From NCBI GenBank assembly GCA_942490885.1, contig CALNYT010000002.1:620001-684000 (forward strand): a stretch of DNA of 64,000 bases, written 5' to 3'. The first letter of the stretch is position 1; every line of letters begins with the position of its first letter. A program made the translations under genes and the position numbers. Shown here piece after piece: positions 8,563 through 17,946 of this stretch. Below the pieces are notes generated by a model. That model did not search any database and was not told the DNA's origin. It saw only the letters and a list, made by a program, of their open reading frames with translations. This stretch comes from Oceanirhabdus sp942490885. GTDB lineage: Bacteria; Bacillota; Clostridia; Clostridiales; Clostridiaceae.

Positions 8563-10629
8563 TTACTTAGTTTTAAAGAAAGAAAAAGCTTCTTTTATTT
8601 CATTTGAGAGTGCGGTTAGTTTATCAGCTGATTCTGAAACTAGGTTCATTGAAGCAAGAAGTTCTTCTGAATTACTAGATACTTCTTCAGTATTAGACAT
8701 TGCTTCTTTAGAAATATTAGAGACACTTATCATACTATCACTTACATTTGAACTGGTAGCATATAGTTCCTCTGTTACAGATGAAATTTCGTGAATCTGA
8801 TCAAAAATTTTCGATATAGCTAAGTTTATATCTACAAATGCTTTCTCAGATTTACGAACAAGAGCAGTTCCTTCTTCAACAATAGAGGCACCTTTGTCCA
8901 TTGATTTTACAACACCTTCAATTTCAGATTGTATCTCCCCTATGAGTTTACTTACATTTAAAGCAGCACCACTAGATTGTTCAGCTAGTTTTTTTACCTC
9001 ATCAGCAACTACAGCAAATCCTCTACCATGTTCTCCAGCACGAGCAGCTTCAATAGCTGCATTTAGAGCTAGAAGATTGGTTTGTTCTGAAATAGCAGTA
9101 ATCAAGGATATTATATTTCCAATTTCATTTGACATAGCACCAAGTTTATGGATTCCACAAGCAGATTCCAAAGTGCTTTTATTTATTTCATCCATGTTTT
9201 CAATTACTTTAACAATATCTTTAGTATTTATATTTGAAATATCTGATGTTTCTTGAGCAAAAGCAAGAATCTCCTGCATACTATTTGAAATCTGTTCAAC
9301 TCCATTATTCATTTCATTTACAGAGTCAACAGAGTGGGATAGCATATCATCTTGAGTTGCTGCCCCTTCGGACATACTAGCTATAGAACTAGAAATTATT
9401 TCAGTTTCTTTATGAGTATCTTCAGCTATATCAGCTAAATCCTTTGCAGAAGTAAGAACAGCTTTAAGGCTATGTTCAACCTTCTGAATAATAGTATTCA
9501 TTTTATCAGACATATCATTGAAATTATTAGCCATTAGCCCTATTTCATCATTGCTCTTAACATTGATTTTATAAGTCAAATCTCCTGTAGCCATAGATTC
9601 TGATAATTTGCTTACACTAATTATTCCTCCAGTTATCTTATTAGATATTAAGATAATGAAAAATAAAAGTATTAAAATTGACACAATAGCAACTATAGAT
9701 AATTGAATTATCAATCCTTGTATCTTTCCATGTACTTCCCTTTGAGGCAATACAAGACCTACAATCCAATGGGTTTCAGGAATTTCAATGAAATATAATT
9801 TGCTTTTAATTCCATCATCATCAAAGGTAAAATTACCTGTTCTTTCTTCAAGGATCTTTGAGGCCTTTTCAGCAAGACCAATAGTGCTGTCATTAGAAAT
9901 ATCAATAGAGTTTTCAACTTTTTCAAGGTTTTTATCTGCAAGATATACTCCGTTGGAATCCAAAAGGAAAGCTCGTCCATCATTACCTACTTGCAGAGAT
10001 AATATCATTTCTGATAAACTTTTCAAATCAATATGTGATGTTACATTCCCAATAAAAGTATTGTCTTTATACATAGGAGCTGCCACAGTTACCATTGGTA
10101 TTTTGAATTCAGCATCTTTATAAACGCTACTCCATGCCGCAACTTTATCTTTGTTTTTACCGAGTATGTACCACTCTTCTTTTTTATATGGTTTGTAATT
10201 ACTTTGATATGTTTTGAATTTACTACTATAATCCAAATAGGTTATTTTATCTTCATCTCTATATCCGTATGGAGCGAAATAGGTTTTATAGTCATAAACA
10301 AATGGTTCAAACCAAATACCCATTCCAAAAGTATTTTTATTCTGAGAAATGGATTTAATCAGAATATTTTCAATATTTTCATCGTTTAAGCTTTGATAGG
10401 AAGTTTGTATACTATTAGCAACTATTTCGGCTTTCACTCTTTGCTCTATAAGAGCTGAGTTTATTCTTTCTGTAATTTCAGATGACATGATTGAAAGTTT
10501 ATTATTAGTCTCTTCATTGATAATATTTCTAGAACTGAAGATAGTTATTAAAAAAAAGGCTATAAATGAAACACTTATAACTGATATGAAATAAGCCATC
10601 ATTTTGTTTTTTAAAGATATCTTTCGCAT
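8563..10629 (-). CDS. Methyl-accepting chemotaxis protein with dCache sensor
   Basis: This 688-aa chemoreceptor has TM1 at about residues 12-34, an extracellular double-Cache sensor of about 270 residues (MGIWFEPFVYDYKTYFAPYG, GRAFLLDSNGVYLADK, IGLVLPQ), and TM2 near 310-335. A HAMP domain follows, then a cytoplasmic signalling domain with the hallmark NLLALNAAIEAARAGEHGRG followed by FAVVADEVKKLAEQSS. It would sense a small extracellular ligand and control CheA. I chose the ATG at 10629, which sits 6 bases after GGGAGGAAT; the in-frame ATG 15 codons upstream has no such site. A 56-bp palindrome lies 59 bp upstream. Confidence 0.93.
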   Translation of the reverse strand: MRKISLKNKMMAYFISVISVSFIAFFLITIFSSRNIINEETNNKLSIMSSEITERINSALIEQRVKAEIVANSIQTSYQSLNDENIENILIKSISQNKNTFGMGIWFEPFVYDYKTYFAPYGYRDEDKITYLDYSSKFKTYQSNYKPYKKEEWYILGKNKDKVAAWSSVYKDAEFKIPMVTVAAPMYKDNTFIGNVTSHIDLKSLSEMILSLQVGNDGRAFLLDSNGVYLADKNLEKVENSIDISNDSTIGLAEKASKILEERTGNFTFDDDGIKSKLYFIEIPETHWIVGLVLPQREVHGKIQGLIIQLSIVAIVSILILLFFIILISNKITGGIISVSKLSESMATGDLTYKINVKSNDEIGLMANNFNDMSDKMNTIIQKVEHSLKAVLTSAKDLADIAEDTHKETEIISSSIASMSEGAATQDDMLSHSVDSVNEMNNGVEQISNSMQEILAFAQETSDISNINTKDIVKVIENMDEINKSTLESACGIHKLGAMSNEIGNIISLITAISEQTNLLALNAAIEAARAGEHGRGFAVVADEVKKLAEQSSGAALNVSKLIGEIQSEIEGVVKSMDKGASIVEEGTALVRKSEKAFVDINLAISKIFDQIHEISSVTEELYATSSNVSDSMISVSNISKEAMSNTEEVSSNSEELLASMNLVSESADKLTALSNEIKEAFSFFKTK

Positions 10630-10687
10630 ATAATTCCTCCCTAGTATTGTACATATAAAATCATTGAATAACACTTGAAAAGGTGAA

Positions 10688-10743
10688 ATAAAGTATGTTA
10701 TATGTATATAAAGTATACTTTATATACATATAACATACTTTAT
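10688..10743. promoter_or_regulatory. 56-bp perfect palindrome upstream of chemoreceptor gene
   Basis: The 28-nt arms are exactly complementary with no loop (centre AAAGTA|TACTTT). The arms contain GTTATATGTATATAAAG, and the block ACTTTATATACATA recurs just outside the palindrome. It sits in the 5' region of the chemoreceptor gene and could be an operator, a cruciform or a transcript hairpin. The remaining interval to 11052 (about 300 bp) is AT-rich with no gene that I can support. Confidence 0.8.
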
Positions 10744-11052
10744 ATACATAATATCACAAATAATATTATATGTAAATAATTGACGAAAAATGAAAGTTAT
10801 AGAATAATAACATTCAAAATATTATAAAAGTGTATTTTTTTTCTTGAAAAATTAGTACATATATTGATTTACAAGAATAAATCAAAAACAAATCAAAAAA
10901 TTTAGAAAGATAATGTAACATATAAATCATAAAAAATATTTGGTAAGTTTAATTATTCTTTAATATTACATAGCTTGTCTAAAAGATTAACAATATGTAA
11001 AATTCAAAAAAAAGTATTTACACATTTAAGAAAAGGGAATAAAATATATTTA

Positions 11053-11127
11053 GCATACGAAACAATTGTATACGAAACAATTGCATACGAAACAATAGTA
11101 TGCGAAACAATTGGATACAAAACAATT
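11053..11127. promoter_or_regulatory. Five tandem 15-bp repeats, probable MarR operator array
   Basis: Five consecutive units of GNATACGAAACAATT fill exactly 75 bp (11053, 11068, 11083, 11098, 11113). Units 1-3 are nearly identical; units 4-5 have one or two changes. Each junction makes the inverted repeat AATTGT-N7-ACAATT, the size of a MarR dimer site, so the array offers several phased sites. It lies 46 bp before the marR start. Confidence 0.8.
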
Positions 11128-11172
11128 TGAAAAGAAAAATAGTAATGATAAATAAACTTAAAGAAGGTGAAT

Positions 11173-11634
11173 ATGATAAAAGATTTAGACAAAAGTTATG
11201 AAATTATAAGGAGTATCAAAAGTGTAAAAGAAGCTTTAAAACATAATTTTCACAAAAGATTTAAAGATCTTAACTTAACAGCACCACAAGGTATGCTTAT
11301 TGGAATATTGGTACGTAAAGGGCAAATGAAAATAAGTGATTTGAGTGAAGAAATGGCTTTATCTAATAGTACTGTTTCAGGTATTCTTGATCGATTAGAA
11401 AAGAATAAATTTGTTGAAAGAAAAAGAAGTGAAGAAGATCGTAGAGTTGTAATGGTGGATTTAACAGACGAATTTAGAAAAGAAGCTAAAGAAAGATTTA
11501 AAACTGCAGAGGATAGTTTATCAAATGTTATAAAACTTGCTACTCCAGAAGAATCCGAGGAAGTTTTAAAAGGGTTAGCAACTTTAGACAAATTATTAAA
11601 TAGAGCTAAAATTGACAATAATATTAAGGAGTAG
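11173..11634 (+). CDS. MarR-family transcriptional regulator
   Basis: This 153-aa winged-helix protein carries the MarR core: LTAPQGMLIGILVRKGQMKI, then SDLSEEMALSNSTVSGILDR (recognition helix) and KFVERKRSEEDRRVVMVDLT (wing). The start is the ATG at 11173, 5 bp after AGAAGG; a GTG two codons earlier overlaps that site. It is 8 bp upstream of the ABC exporter genes and downstream of a tandem operator array. It likely represses its own operon and is released by a drug-like ligand, as for other MarR-exporter operons; the ligand is unknown. Confidence 0.92.
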   Translation: MIKDLDKSYEIIRSIKSVKEALKHNFHKRFKDLNLTAPQGMLIGILVRKGQMKISDLSEEMALSNSTVSGILDRLEKNKFVERKRSEEDRRVVMVDLTDEFRKEAKERFKTAEDSLSNVIKLATPEESEEVLKGLATLDKLLNRAKIDNNIKE

Positions 11635-11642
11635 ATAATGAT

Positions 11643-13868
11643 ATGCACAAACTTGTGAAATTTCTTAAACCGTTTATCCTACCACTCCTCGTAGCAATTG
11701 GTCTTTTATATGCACAAGCTATGACTGATTTGGCTTTGCCAGATTACATGTCTAATATTGTGAATAAAGGGATTCAGCAAGGGGGAATAGAACACGCAGT
11801 ACCAAATATTTTGAGACAAAGTGATATGGATAAACTTATATTGTTTTTAAATGAAGATAATAATGAAAAAGTACTTAATAGTTACAGTTTAATTAATCCA
11901 TCTGATAGTGAGTATGAAGATTATTTAGAAACTTATCCAAACTTAGGTGGAGAACCAATATATGTTTTAAAAGATATTGATAAAGCAGAAGTTAATGAAT
12001 TAGATCCAATAATGGCAAAAACATTGTTGTCTGTAGAAGGTATAAACAAGATGATGAATGATGCTAATGGTGGAGAGATTGAGATTAATGGTATGAAAAT
12101 CCCAGCTGGTACAGATTTATTTGCTGTCTTAGGTCAAATGCCTGTAGAACAAAGGAAGCAAATGGTGGAAGATGCTAGTAAACAGTTTGAAATGATGGGT
12201 GAATCTATGACAATTCAAGCTGGAGTAAGTATAGTAAAAGCTAACTATGAAGAATTAGGTATGGATACTGAGAAAACTCAAAGAAATTATATATTAAAAA
12301 TTGGTGGTATCATGCTGCTGATTTCATTGCTAGGGGCAGTTTGTTCCATTACAGTTGGATTTATCTCATCCAAAATAGCTGGTGGATTAGGTAGAAACCT
12401 GCGTAAGAATATATTCACAAAAGTATCAGGATTCTCAAATAGAGAATTTGATAATTTTTCAACTGCTTCTTTAATCACTAGAAGTACAAACGATGTTACT
12501 CAAATTCAAACATTAATGGTAATGATGATTCGTATGGTTTTCTATGCACCGATTATAGGTGTTGGAGGAGTTATCAAGGCAATGAGCAAGAATAGCTCAA
12601 TGTCATGGATCATTGCAGTTGCTGTAATAATTTTATTAGGAATGATCGCAATAATATTTTCAATAGCTCTGCCAAAGTTTAAAGCAGTTCAAAAATTGGT
12701 GGATCGTTTGAACATGGTTACTAGAGAAAATCTTTCAGGAATGATGGTTATTCGTGCCTTTAACACACAAAAATTTGAAGAGAAACGTTTCGATAAAGCT
12801 AACGAAGATCTTACAAAAACTAACTTGTTTGTTAATAGGGTTATGGTATTCTTATTCCCAGCTATGTCATTGATTATGAATGGTGTAACTTTATTGATTG
12901 TATGGGTTGGAGCTCATCAAATTGCTGATTCAGCAATGCAAGTTGGAGATATGATGGCGTTTATGCAATATGCTCTGCAAATAATCTTTGCTTTCTTAAT
13001 GCTTTCAATGATGTTTATCATGATACCAAGAGCTTCTGTATCTGCACAACGTATTGCTGAAGTTCTTGAAACAGAACCAACTATCTTAGATCCAAAAGAG
13101 CCAAAGCATTTTGATGAAAATTCAAAAGGTGTTGTAGAATTTAAAGATGTATGTTTCAGATATCCAGGGGCTGAAGAAAATATGATTAAGAATATAAACT
13201 TTAAAGCTGAAGCTGGAAAAACAACAGCAATCATTGGCTCTACAGGTTCAGGTAAAACAACTCTTGTTAATCTAATACCACGATTTTATGATGTAACAAG
13301 TGGTATGGTAACAATTGATGGTATAGATATTAGAGATTTAACCCAACATGAAGTTCGAGAAGTTATTGGATATGTTCCTCAAAAGGCATCTTTATTTAGT
13401 GGAACAATTGAGTCCAACCTGAAATATGCAGATGAAAGTGCATCAGAAGAAGTTTTGAAAGAATCATTAGAAATTGCTCAGGCAATGGATTTTGTAAATG
13501 AAAAGCCAGAAGGTTTCAACACTGAAATTTCTCAGGGTGGAATCAATGTATCAGGTGGACAAAAACAAAGACTATCAATAGCTAGAGCACTTGTTAAAAA
13601 ACCAAAGGTCTTTATATTTGATGATAGTTTTTCAGCTTTAGACTTTAAAACAGATTCAGCTCTAAGAAGAGCGTTAAAAGAAAAAACTGGAGACAGTACT
13701 TTGTTGATTGTGGCGCAACGTATATCTACCATTAAGAAAGCAGATCAGATTATTGTTCTAGATGATGGTAAGATGGTGGGATTAGGTACTCATGAAAAAT
13801 TGATGAATACCTGTAAGACTTATCAAGAAATTGCCCTTTCACAATTGTCGAAGGAGGAATTATCATGA
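11643..13868 (+). CDS. ABC multidrug exporter half-transporter, degenerate-site subunit
   Basis: This 741-aa half-transporter has a large external insertion of about 180 residues between TM1 and TM2, typical of clostridial exporters of this type, then five more TM segments and a nucleotide-binding domain. The NBD has GSTGSGKTT and VSGGQKQR, but Walker B ends in FIFDDSFSALD (catalytic Glu replaced by Asp) and the H-loop reads VAQRIST (His replaced by Gln). Its own catalytic site is therefore noncanonical, as in heterodimeric exporters such as BmrCD or TM287/288. Its stop overlaps the partner start by 4 bp (ATGA), indicating translational coupling. Probable substrates are drugs or toxic amphiphiles. 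Confidence 0.92.
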   Translation: MHKLVKFLKPFILPLLVAIGLLYAQAMTDLALPDYMSNIVNKGIQQGGIEHAVPNILRQSDMDKLILFLNEDNNEKVLNSYSLINPSDSEYEDYLETYPNLGGEPIYVLKDIDKAEVNELDPIMAKTLLSVEGINKMMNDANGGEIEINGMKIPAGTDLFAVLGQMPVEQRKQMVEDASKQFEMMGESMTIQAGVSIVKANYEELGMDTEKTQRNYILKIGGIMLLISLLGAVCSITVGFISSKIAGGLGRNLRKNIFTKVSGFSNREFDNFSTASLITRSTNDVTQIQTLMVMMIRMVFYAPIIGVGGVIKAMSKNSSMSWIIAVAVIILLGMIAIIFSIALPKFKAVQKLVDRLNMVTRENLSGMMVIRAFNTQKFEEKRFDKANEDLTKTNLFVNRVMVFLFPAMSLIMNGVTLLIVWVGAHQIADSAMQVGDMMAFMQYALQIIFAFLMLSMMFIMIPRASVSAQRIAEVLETEPTILDPKEPKHFDENSKGVVEFKDVCFRYPGAEENMIKNINFKAEAGKTTAIIGSTGSGKTTLVNLIPRFYDVTSGMVTIDGIDIRDLTQHEVREVIGYVPQKASLFSGTIESNLKYADESASEEVLKESLEIAQAMDFVNEKPEGFNTEISQGGINVSGGQKQRLSIARALVKKPKVFIFDDSFSALDFKTDSALRRALKEKTGDSTLLIVAQRISTIKKADQIIVLDDGKMVGLGTHEKLMNTCKTYQEIALSQLSKEELS

Positions 13869-15733
13869 GCCAACAAGATAAAGCAGTAAATAGAAGAATG
13901 AAACAAGGTGGAGGACATAGAGGTCCTGGGGGCATGACTATGGGAGGTGCTAAAGCCAAGAATTTCAAGGGCACCATTAAAAGATTATTATCCTACTTAA
14001 AGGCATATAGAATATCTTTTATAATTGCAATTACCTTTTCTATAGCAAGTGCAGCTTTTACTATATATGGACCAAAACAATTAGGTAAAGCTACAACAAA
14101 GATATTTGAAGGTGTTATGGGTAAAATATCAGGAACATCCACTGGCATTGACTTCACATACATTGGAAGAATAATATTAATTTTGATTGGATTATATGGA
14201 ATAAGTGCTTTGTTCTCATATATACAGGGATTCATAATGTCAGGTGTATCAATGAAAGTTAGTTATAAAATGCGTAAAGATATATCTGAAAAAATAAATA
14301 AAATGCCATTAAGATATTTTGATGGTACGAATCATGGAGAAATATTATCACGTGTTACAAATGACGTTGACACAGTAAGTCAGACCTTAAGTCAGAGTTT
14401 ATCTCAAATTATAACTTCAGCTACAACTGTAATTGGTGTGCTGATTATGATGCTGAGTATTAGTGGATGGATGACTTTAGTTGCACTATGTATTATTCCA
14501 GTTTCAATGATAGTTGTAGTGTTCATAGTAAAACGCTCACAGAAGTATTTTAAAAAGCAGCAAGATTATCTTGGAAATGTAAATGGTCATATTGAAGAAA
14601 TATATGGTGGACATTTAATCATGAAAGCTTTCAATGGTGAAAAGAAAAGTATTGAAGAGTTTGATAAATTAAATGATAAATTGTATGGTACTGCATGGAA
14701 ATCACAGTTCTTATCAAGTATGATGATGCCTGTTATGAATATTGTTGGTAATATGGGATATGTTGCAGTTTGTGTACTTGGTGGTGCACTTGCAGCAAAG
14801 AGAACCATAGAAATTGGAGATATTCAAGCATTTATTCAATATGTAAGAAACTTTACTCAACCTATTGCTCAGCTTGCAAATGTCTCTAATGTACTTCAGC
14901 AAACAGCTGCAGCTGCAGAACGTGTTTTCGAATTTTTAGATGAGTCAGATGAGATTGCAGAAACAACAAACCCTGTTAAGATGGAGAATGTTAAAGGTCA
15001 TGTTGAATTTAAAAATGTTCACTTTGGGTATAAAGAAGATACAATAATAGTAAATGATTTCTCAGCAGAAGTACAACCAGGACAAAAAGTTGCTATTGTT
15101 GGACCAACAGGAGCAGGTAAAACAACAATGGTAAAACTTCTAATGCGTTTCTATGATGTGAACTCAGGGGCTATACTTGTGGATGGAGAAGATATACGTG
15201 AATTTACAAGACCTGATCTAAGAAGCAAATTTGGTATGGTTTTACAGGATACTTGGTTATATAATGGTTCAATTATGGAAAATATTAGATATGGGCGTTT
15301 GGATGCTACAGATGAGGAAGTTATTGAGGCAGCCAAAGCAGCTCATGTAGATAGTTTTGTACACATGTTACCAGATGGGTATAATATGATACTTAATGAA
15401 GAAGCGTCAAATGTATCACAAGGACAGAAACAATTAATTACAATCGCAAGAGCTATATTAGCTGACCCTAAGATACTAATTCTAGATGAGGCAACAAGCT
15501 CAGTAGATACACGTACAGAAGTTCAAATTCAAAAGGCTATGAATAACCTTATGAAAAATAGAACTAGCTTCATTATTGCACACCGTCTTTCAACAATACG
15601 TGATGCAGATATAATTTTGGTTATGAATAATGGAGACATTGTGGAACAAGGTCCTCATGAAGAATTGTTAGCGAAGAAAGGTTTCTATGCAAATCTTTAT
15701 AATAGCCAATTTGAAGAAAAAGCGGTAAGTTAA
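13865..15733 (+). CDS. ABC multidrug exporter half-transporter, partner subunit
   Basis: This 622-aa protein starts with a Gly-rich basic tail (MKQGGGHRGPGG), then six TM segments and an NBD with GPTGAGKTT, LILDEATSSVD and IIAHRLST. These catalytic residues are canonical, but the signature reads VSQGQKQL instead of LSGGQ. Together with the partner's altered Walker B and H-loop this gives one active and one degenerate ATP site, which is the expected asymmetry of a heterodimer. It is the last gene of the marR operon, followed by a strong terminator. Confidence 0.93.
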   Translation: MSQQDKAVNRRMKQGGGHRGPGGMTMGGAKAKNFKGTIKRLLSYLKAYRISFIIAITFSIASAAFTIYGPKQLGKATTKIFEGVMGKISGTSTGIDFTYIGRIILILIGLYGISALFSYIQGFIMSGVSMKVSYKMRKDISEKINKMPLRYFDGTNHGEILSRVTNDVDTVSQTLSQSLSQIITSATTVIGVLIMMLSISGWMTLVALCIIPVSMIVVVFIVKRSQKYFKKQQDYLGNVNGHIEEIYGGHLIMKAFNGEKKSIEEFDKLNDKLYGTAWKSQFLSSMMMPVMNIVGNMGYVAVCVLGGALAAKRTIEIGDIQAFIQYVRNFTQPIAQLANVSNVLQQTAAAAERVFEFLDESDEIAETTNPVKMENVKGHVEFKNVHFGYKEDTIIVNDFSAEVQPGQKVAIVGPTGAGKTTMVKLLMRFYDVNSGAILVDGEDIREFTRPDLRSKFGMVLQDTWLYNGSIMENIRYGRLDATDEEVIEAAKAAHVDSFVHMLPDGYNMILNEEASNVSQGQKQLITIARAILADPKILILDEATSSVDTRTEVQIQKAMNNLMKNRTSFIIAHRLSTIRDADIILVMNNGDIVEQGPHEELLAKKGFYANLYNSQFEEKAVS

Positions 15734-15765
15734 GAAAAATCACTATAAATAACTTGAATATATTT

Positions 15766-15812
15766 AAAAGCGTAGTAATCAAGGGAAATCAGTTGATTAC
15801 TACGCTTTTTTA
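15766..15812 (+). terminator. Rho-independent terminator of the marR-ABC operon
   Basis: The 17-bp stem AAAAGCGTAGTAATCAA / TTGATTACTACGCTTTT has a 10-nt loop and is followed by T residues. Confidence 0.9.
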
Positions 15813-15872
15813 TTATAAATTAAATGAGAGGTTTTAGTATAGAGTTAGGTAAATTAATTGATTTATACAAAG

Positions 15873-15900
15873 TCAAAAGCCTCATTAAAAATGAGGCTTA
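15873..15900 (-). terminator. Terminator of the small secreted-peptide gene
   Basis: The stem AAGCCTCAT / ATGAGGCTT is followed on the minus strand by TTTT. It lies about 35 bp after the stop of the minus-strand peptide gene. Confidence 0.65.
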
Positions 15901-15933
15901 GTGAATAAACTATGTTGTGAAATGAGTTCGTTA

Positions 15934-16101
15934 TTAATCAATATCATCTGTATCAGGATCAATAGTATCATAACTAGTAATAGTATAAGAATTTAAAGAA
16001 ACAGGGTCTTTTGATGAACTATGTTCTTTTAAATTAATAGAAGTTAAAACACTACCAGTCATCATAACAGAAAGAAATAATGTCAAAAATTTTTTTACCA
16101 T
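15934..16101 (-). CDS. Small secreted peptide, candidate signal pre-peptide of the RRNPP regulator
   Basis: This 55-aa ORF follows a GGAGGTTGAATATAA ribosome site on the minus strand. Its N-terminus MVKKFLTLFLSVMMTGSVLT is a Sec-type signal sequence. The remaining 35 residues are hydrophilic and end in the acidic tail DTIDPDTDDID. It is divergent from the RRNPP-type regulator at 16195 with a 46-bp palindrome between them, and has its own terminator. Pre-peptides of RRNPP systems are typically 30-60 aa, secreted, cut to a short C-terminal peptide and re-imported by an oligopeptide permease. Which residues form the mature signal cannot be told from the sequence. It has no recognised homologue known to me. 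Confidence 0.78.
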   Translation of the reverse strand: MVKKFLTLFLSVMMTGSVLTSINLKEHSSSKDPVSLNSYTITSYDTIDPDTDDID

Positions 16102-16122
16102 TTATATTCAACCTCCGTAACA

Positions 16123-16168
16123 AATATTTACTTTCATATTAACATATGTTAATATAAAAGTAAATATT
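16123..16168. promoter_or_regulatory. 46-bp near-perfect palindrome in divergent promoter region
   Basis: The arms of 23 nt centre on AACAT|ATGTT and differ at a single position (one C/A mismatch pair). It fills the space between the pre-peptide gene and the RRNPP regulator gene, so it is the obvious candidate operator for both promoters. Confidence 0.8.
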
Positions 16169-16194
16169 AGTATTTAATGGGTGGGTGAACAAAA

Positions 16195-17499
16195 ATGGAT
16201 TTTTCAATAATAAGCCAGGGACAAAGGCTTAGAGAAATACGAAAAAAATTAGGGTTAAAACAGGAAGAACTTACAGGAGATTCAATTACAAGAAATTTAA
16301 TTAGTATGATAGAAACAGATAAGGCTACTTTAACCAAAAAAGCAGCAGATATAATTTATGTAAATTTAAAGCACTATATTAAAGATAATAGTAATAGGAA
16401 AATCGATATAAGTGAAATCTATATTACTGAAGAAGAACAAGCAATCGAAATAAAAGAAAGATTCTTAATTTATATTGAAGATGTAGGAGTAAAGGCAGAA
16501 GGAAATCTTCAAAAAATGATTGATATTTTAAATAAATATAATCTTAATAGAGAAAAGATTGAAATTTATTTTAAAATAGCTAATGAATTTAAGAATATAA
16601 GAAATTACGAAAAAGCATATAAATTTTATAACTTAGCCCTTGAGTTTGCTATTATGACTAAGGAGGAAGAGGCGGTTAAGGCAAATATTATTATTACTAT
16701 GACTCATTGCTGTAATAGATTAGGTAGATATGAAGATGGAGTAAAGCTTTGCGAAAGAAAACAGGATAATATTTCTTTAAAGAAAAAATTATCAATAATA
16801 TATAATAAGGTAGTAATGCTCAAAAAATTAAATAGATTACAAGAATCAATAATGGAAATTAATAAAGTAAAAAAAGAATATGGAAAAGAATTAAAGAATA
16901 CTCAAAAATTAATGGATTTTGAAATACTTAAAGCCAATTGTTTAAATGAACAAGGTAATTATAATAGGGCAATGGATACATATGTAAAGTTATATGAAAA
17001 ATATAAAGATGAAAGTGAATTTGATAAATATTCTATTTTATTATTAGGGAATATAGTTGAGTTAAAGCTAAAACTAGGAGAAGTTAGTGAATATCTTGAA
17101 GAACTTATAATAAGGATAAATCAAGATGAAGATTTTGAAAATTATACTTTTTCACATGAGATTTGTAAGGTCGTAGCAGAAGCGCTTAGTAAATCAGATA
17201 ATTTTGAGTCAAGAGAAAAATTTAAGAAATACATGATTGAGGCCATAGAGCTAGCTAAGAAAAGTAGAGATATGCTTATAATAGAAGATGTTTTAGAACT
17301 AGGATTAAGTGAGGCCTATAAATATGATGATATTCTTGAAATAAATAAAATTAAAGATTATATTCTTGAATTATATAAGTTTAAATTAATATCTAAAAAC
17401 TCTAATGTAATAATGAAGTTAATTGGATTTTATTTAGTTAAAGAAGAATATTCTAAAATTAAGAGTGTAGTTGATTTTTGTAGTGAAAAAGTATCATAA
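16195..17499 (+). CDS. RRNPP-type (XRE helix-turn-helix plus TPR) peptide-sensing regulator
   Basis: This 434-aa protein has an N-terminal XRE-type helix-turn-helix (residues 8-60: GQRLREIRKKLGLKQEEL, then ITRNLISMIE). A long all-helical array of TPR-like repeats follows to the end (for example YEKAYKFYNLALEFA, LNEQGNYNRAMDTYVKLYEK). This is the architecture of the Rap/Rgg/NprR/PlcR/PrgX (RRNPP) family and of the clostridial Qsr regulators, which bind re-imported peptides through the TPR groove. It starts after a GGGTGGGTG ribosome site. The divergent small secreted-peptide gene and shared palindrome make a signalling pair likely. Target genes beyond this intergenic region are unknown. Confidence 0.9.
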   Translation: MDFSIISQGQRLREIRKKLGLKQEELTGDSITRNLISMIETDKATLTKKAADIIYVNLKHYIKDNSNRKIDISEIYITEEEQAIEIKERFLIYIEDVGVKAEGNLQKMIDILNKYNLNREKIEIYFKIANEFKNIRNYEKAYKFYNLALEFAIMTKEEEAVKANIIITMTHCCNRLGRYEDGVKLCERKQDNISLKKKLSIIYNKVVMLKKLNRLQESIMEINKVKKEYGKELKNTQKLMDFEILKANCLNEQGNYNRAMDTYVKLYEKYKDESEFDKYSILLLGNIVELKLKLGEVSEYLEELIIRINQDEDFENYTFSHEICKVVAEALSKSDNFESREKFKKYMIEAIELAKKSRDMLIIEDVLELGLSEAYKYDDILEINKIKDYILELYKFKLISKNSNVIMKLIGFYLVKEEYSKIKSVVDFCSEKVS

Positions 17500-17568
17500 G
17501 AACTAAAGGAATAAAATTCGAAATATTATATAATATGAGTGTCTTGAGGGTATCAAGTTCACTTTTAA

Positions 17569-17883
17569 GAGATAAACTGGAGAGAGATAAAAAAGTTAAT
17601 TTGTGCAATATGTGCTGCTCTAGAGTTTTTAGTCAAAGCAGGTATATTAGATAAGCATTCATACACTATAACATTGGATGAAGATTATTTTAAAGAAAAC
17701 GGGATAAAGGACTGTTTCCCGCACCAAAACTACTTAGAAGAAAAAGTAGTAAGACATGAGAATGTAATTACGGCTAAGGGGAAATCATTTATAGATTTTG
17801 GGATAGGGGTCTTAGATTATTTGAATATGTTTAATGATGCTGAGCAAAAAGAAATGTATGCAAAGTCTTATAAAGGGAAATAA
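17569..17883 (+). pseudogene. 5'-truncated DJ-1/PfpI-family gene remnant
   Basis: An open frame without a plausible start for its full length encodes KKLICAICAALEFLVKAGIL, which matches the nucleophile-elbow region (ICAA) of DJ-1/PfpI proteins. It then runs through YLEEKVVRHENVITAKGKS and FIDFGIGVLDYLNMF, the family C-terminus. About the first 90 residues expected for the family are absent. A start at ATG 17674 would give only 69 aa without the active site, so I call it a remnant. It is followed by a strong terminator. Confidence 0.75.
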
Positions 17884-17946
17884 CAGGAAAGCTACTCAGT
17901 ATAGAATGATATAAAAGATAGAAATACTATAATTAAATAACAAATA

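Noticed and set aside
8894..9256. 120-codon plus-strand open frame
   Set aside because: It lies wholly inside the chemoreceptor gene on the other strand, has no ribosome site, and its composition mirrors the receptor coding sequence.
11053..11127. Possible CRISPR-like array
   Set aside because: Units are 15 bp and directly adjacent with no spacers, and no cas genes are present; an operator array fits better.
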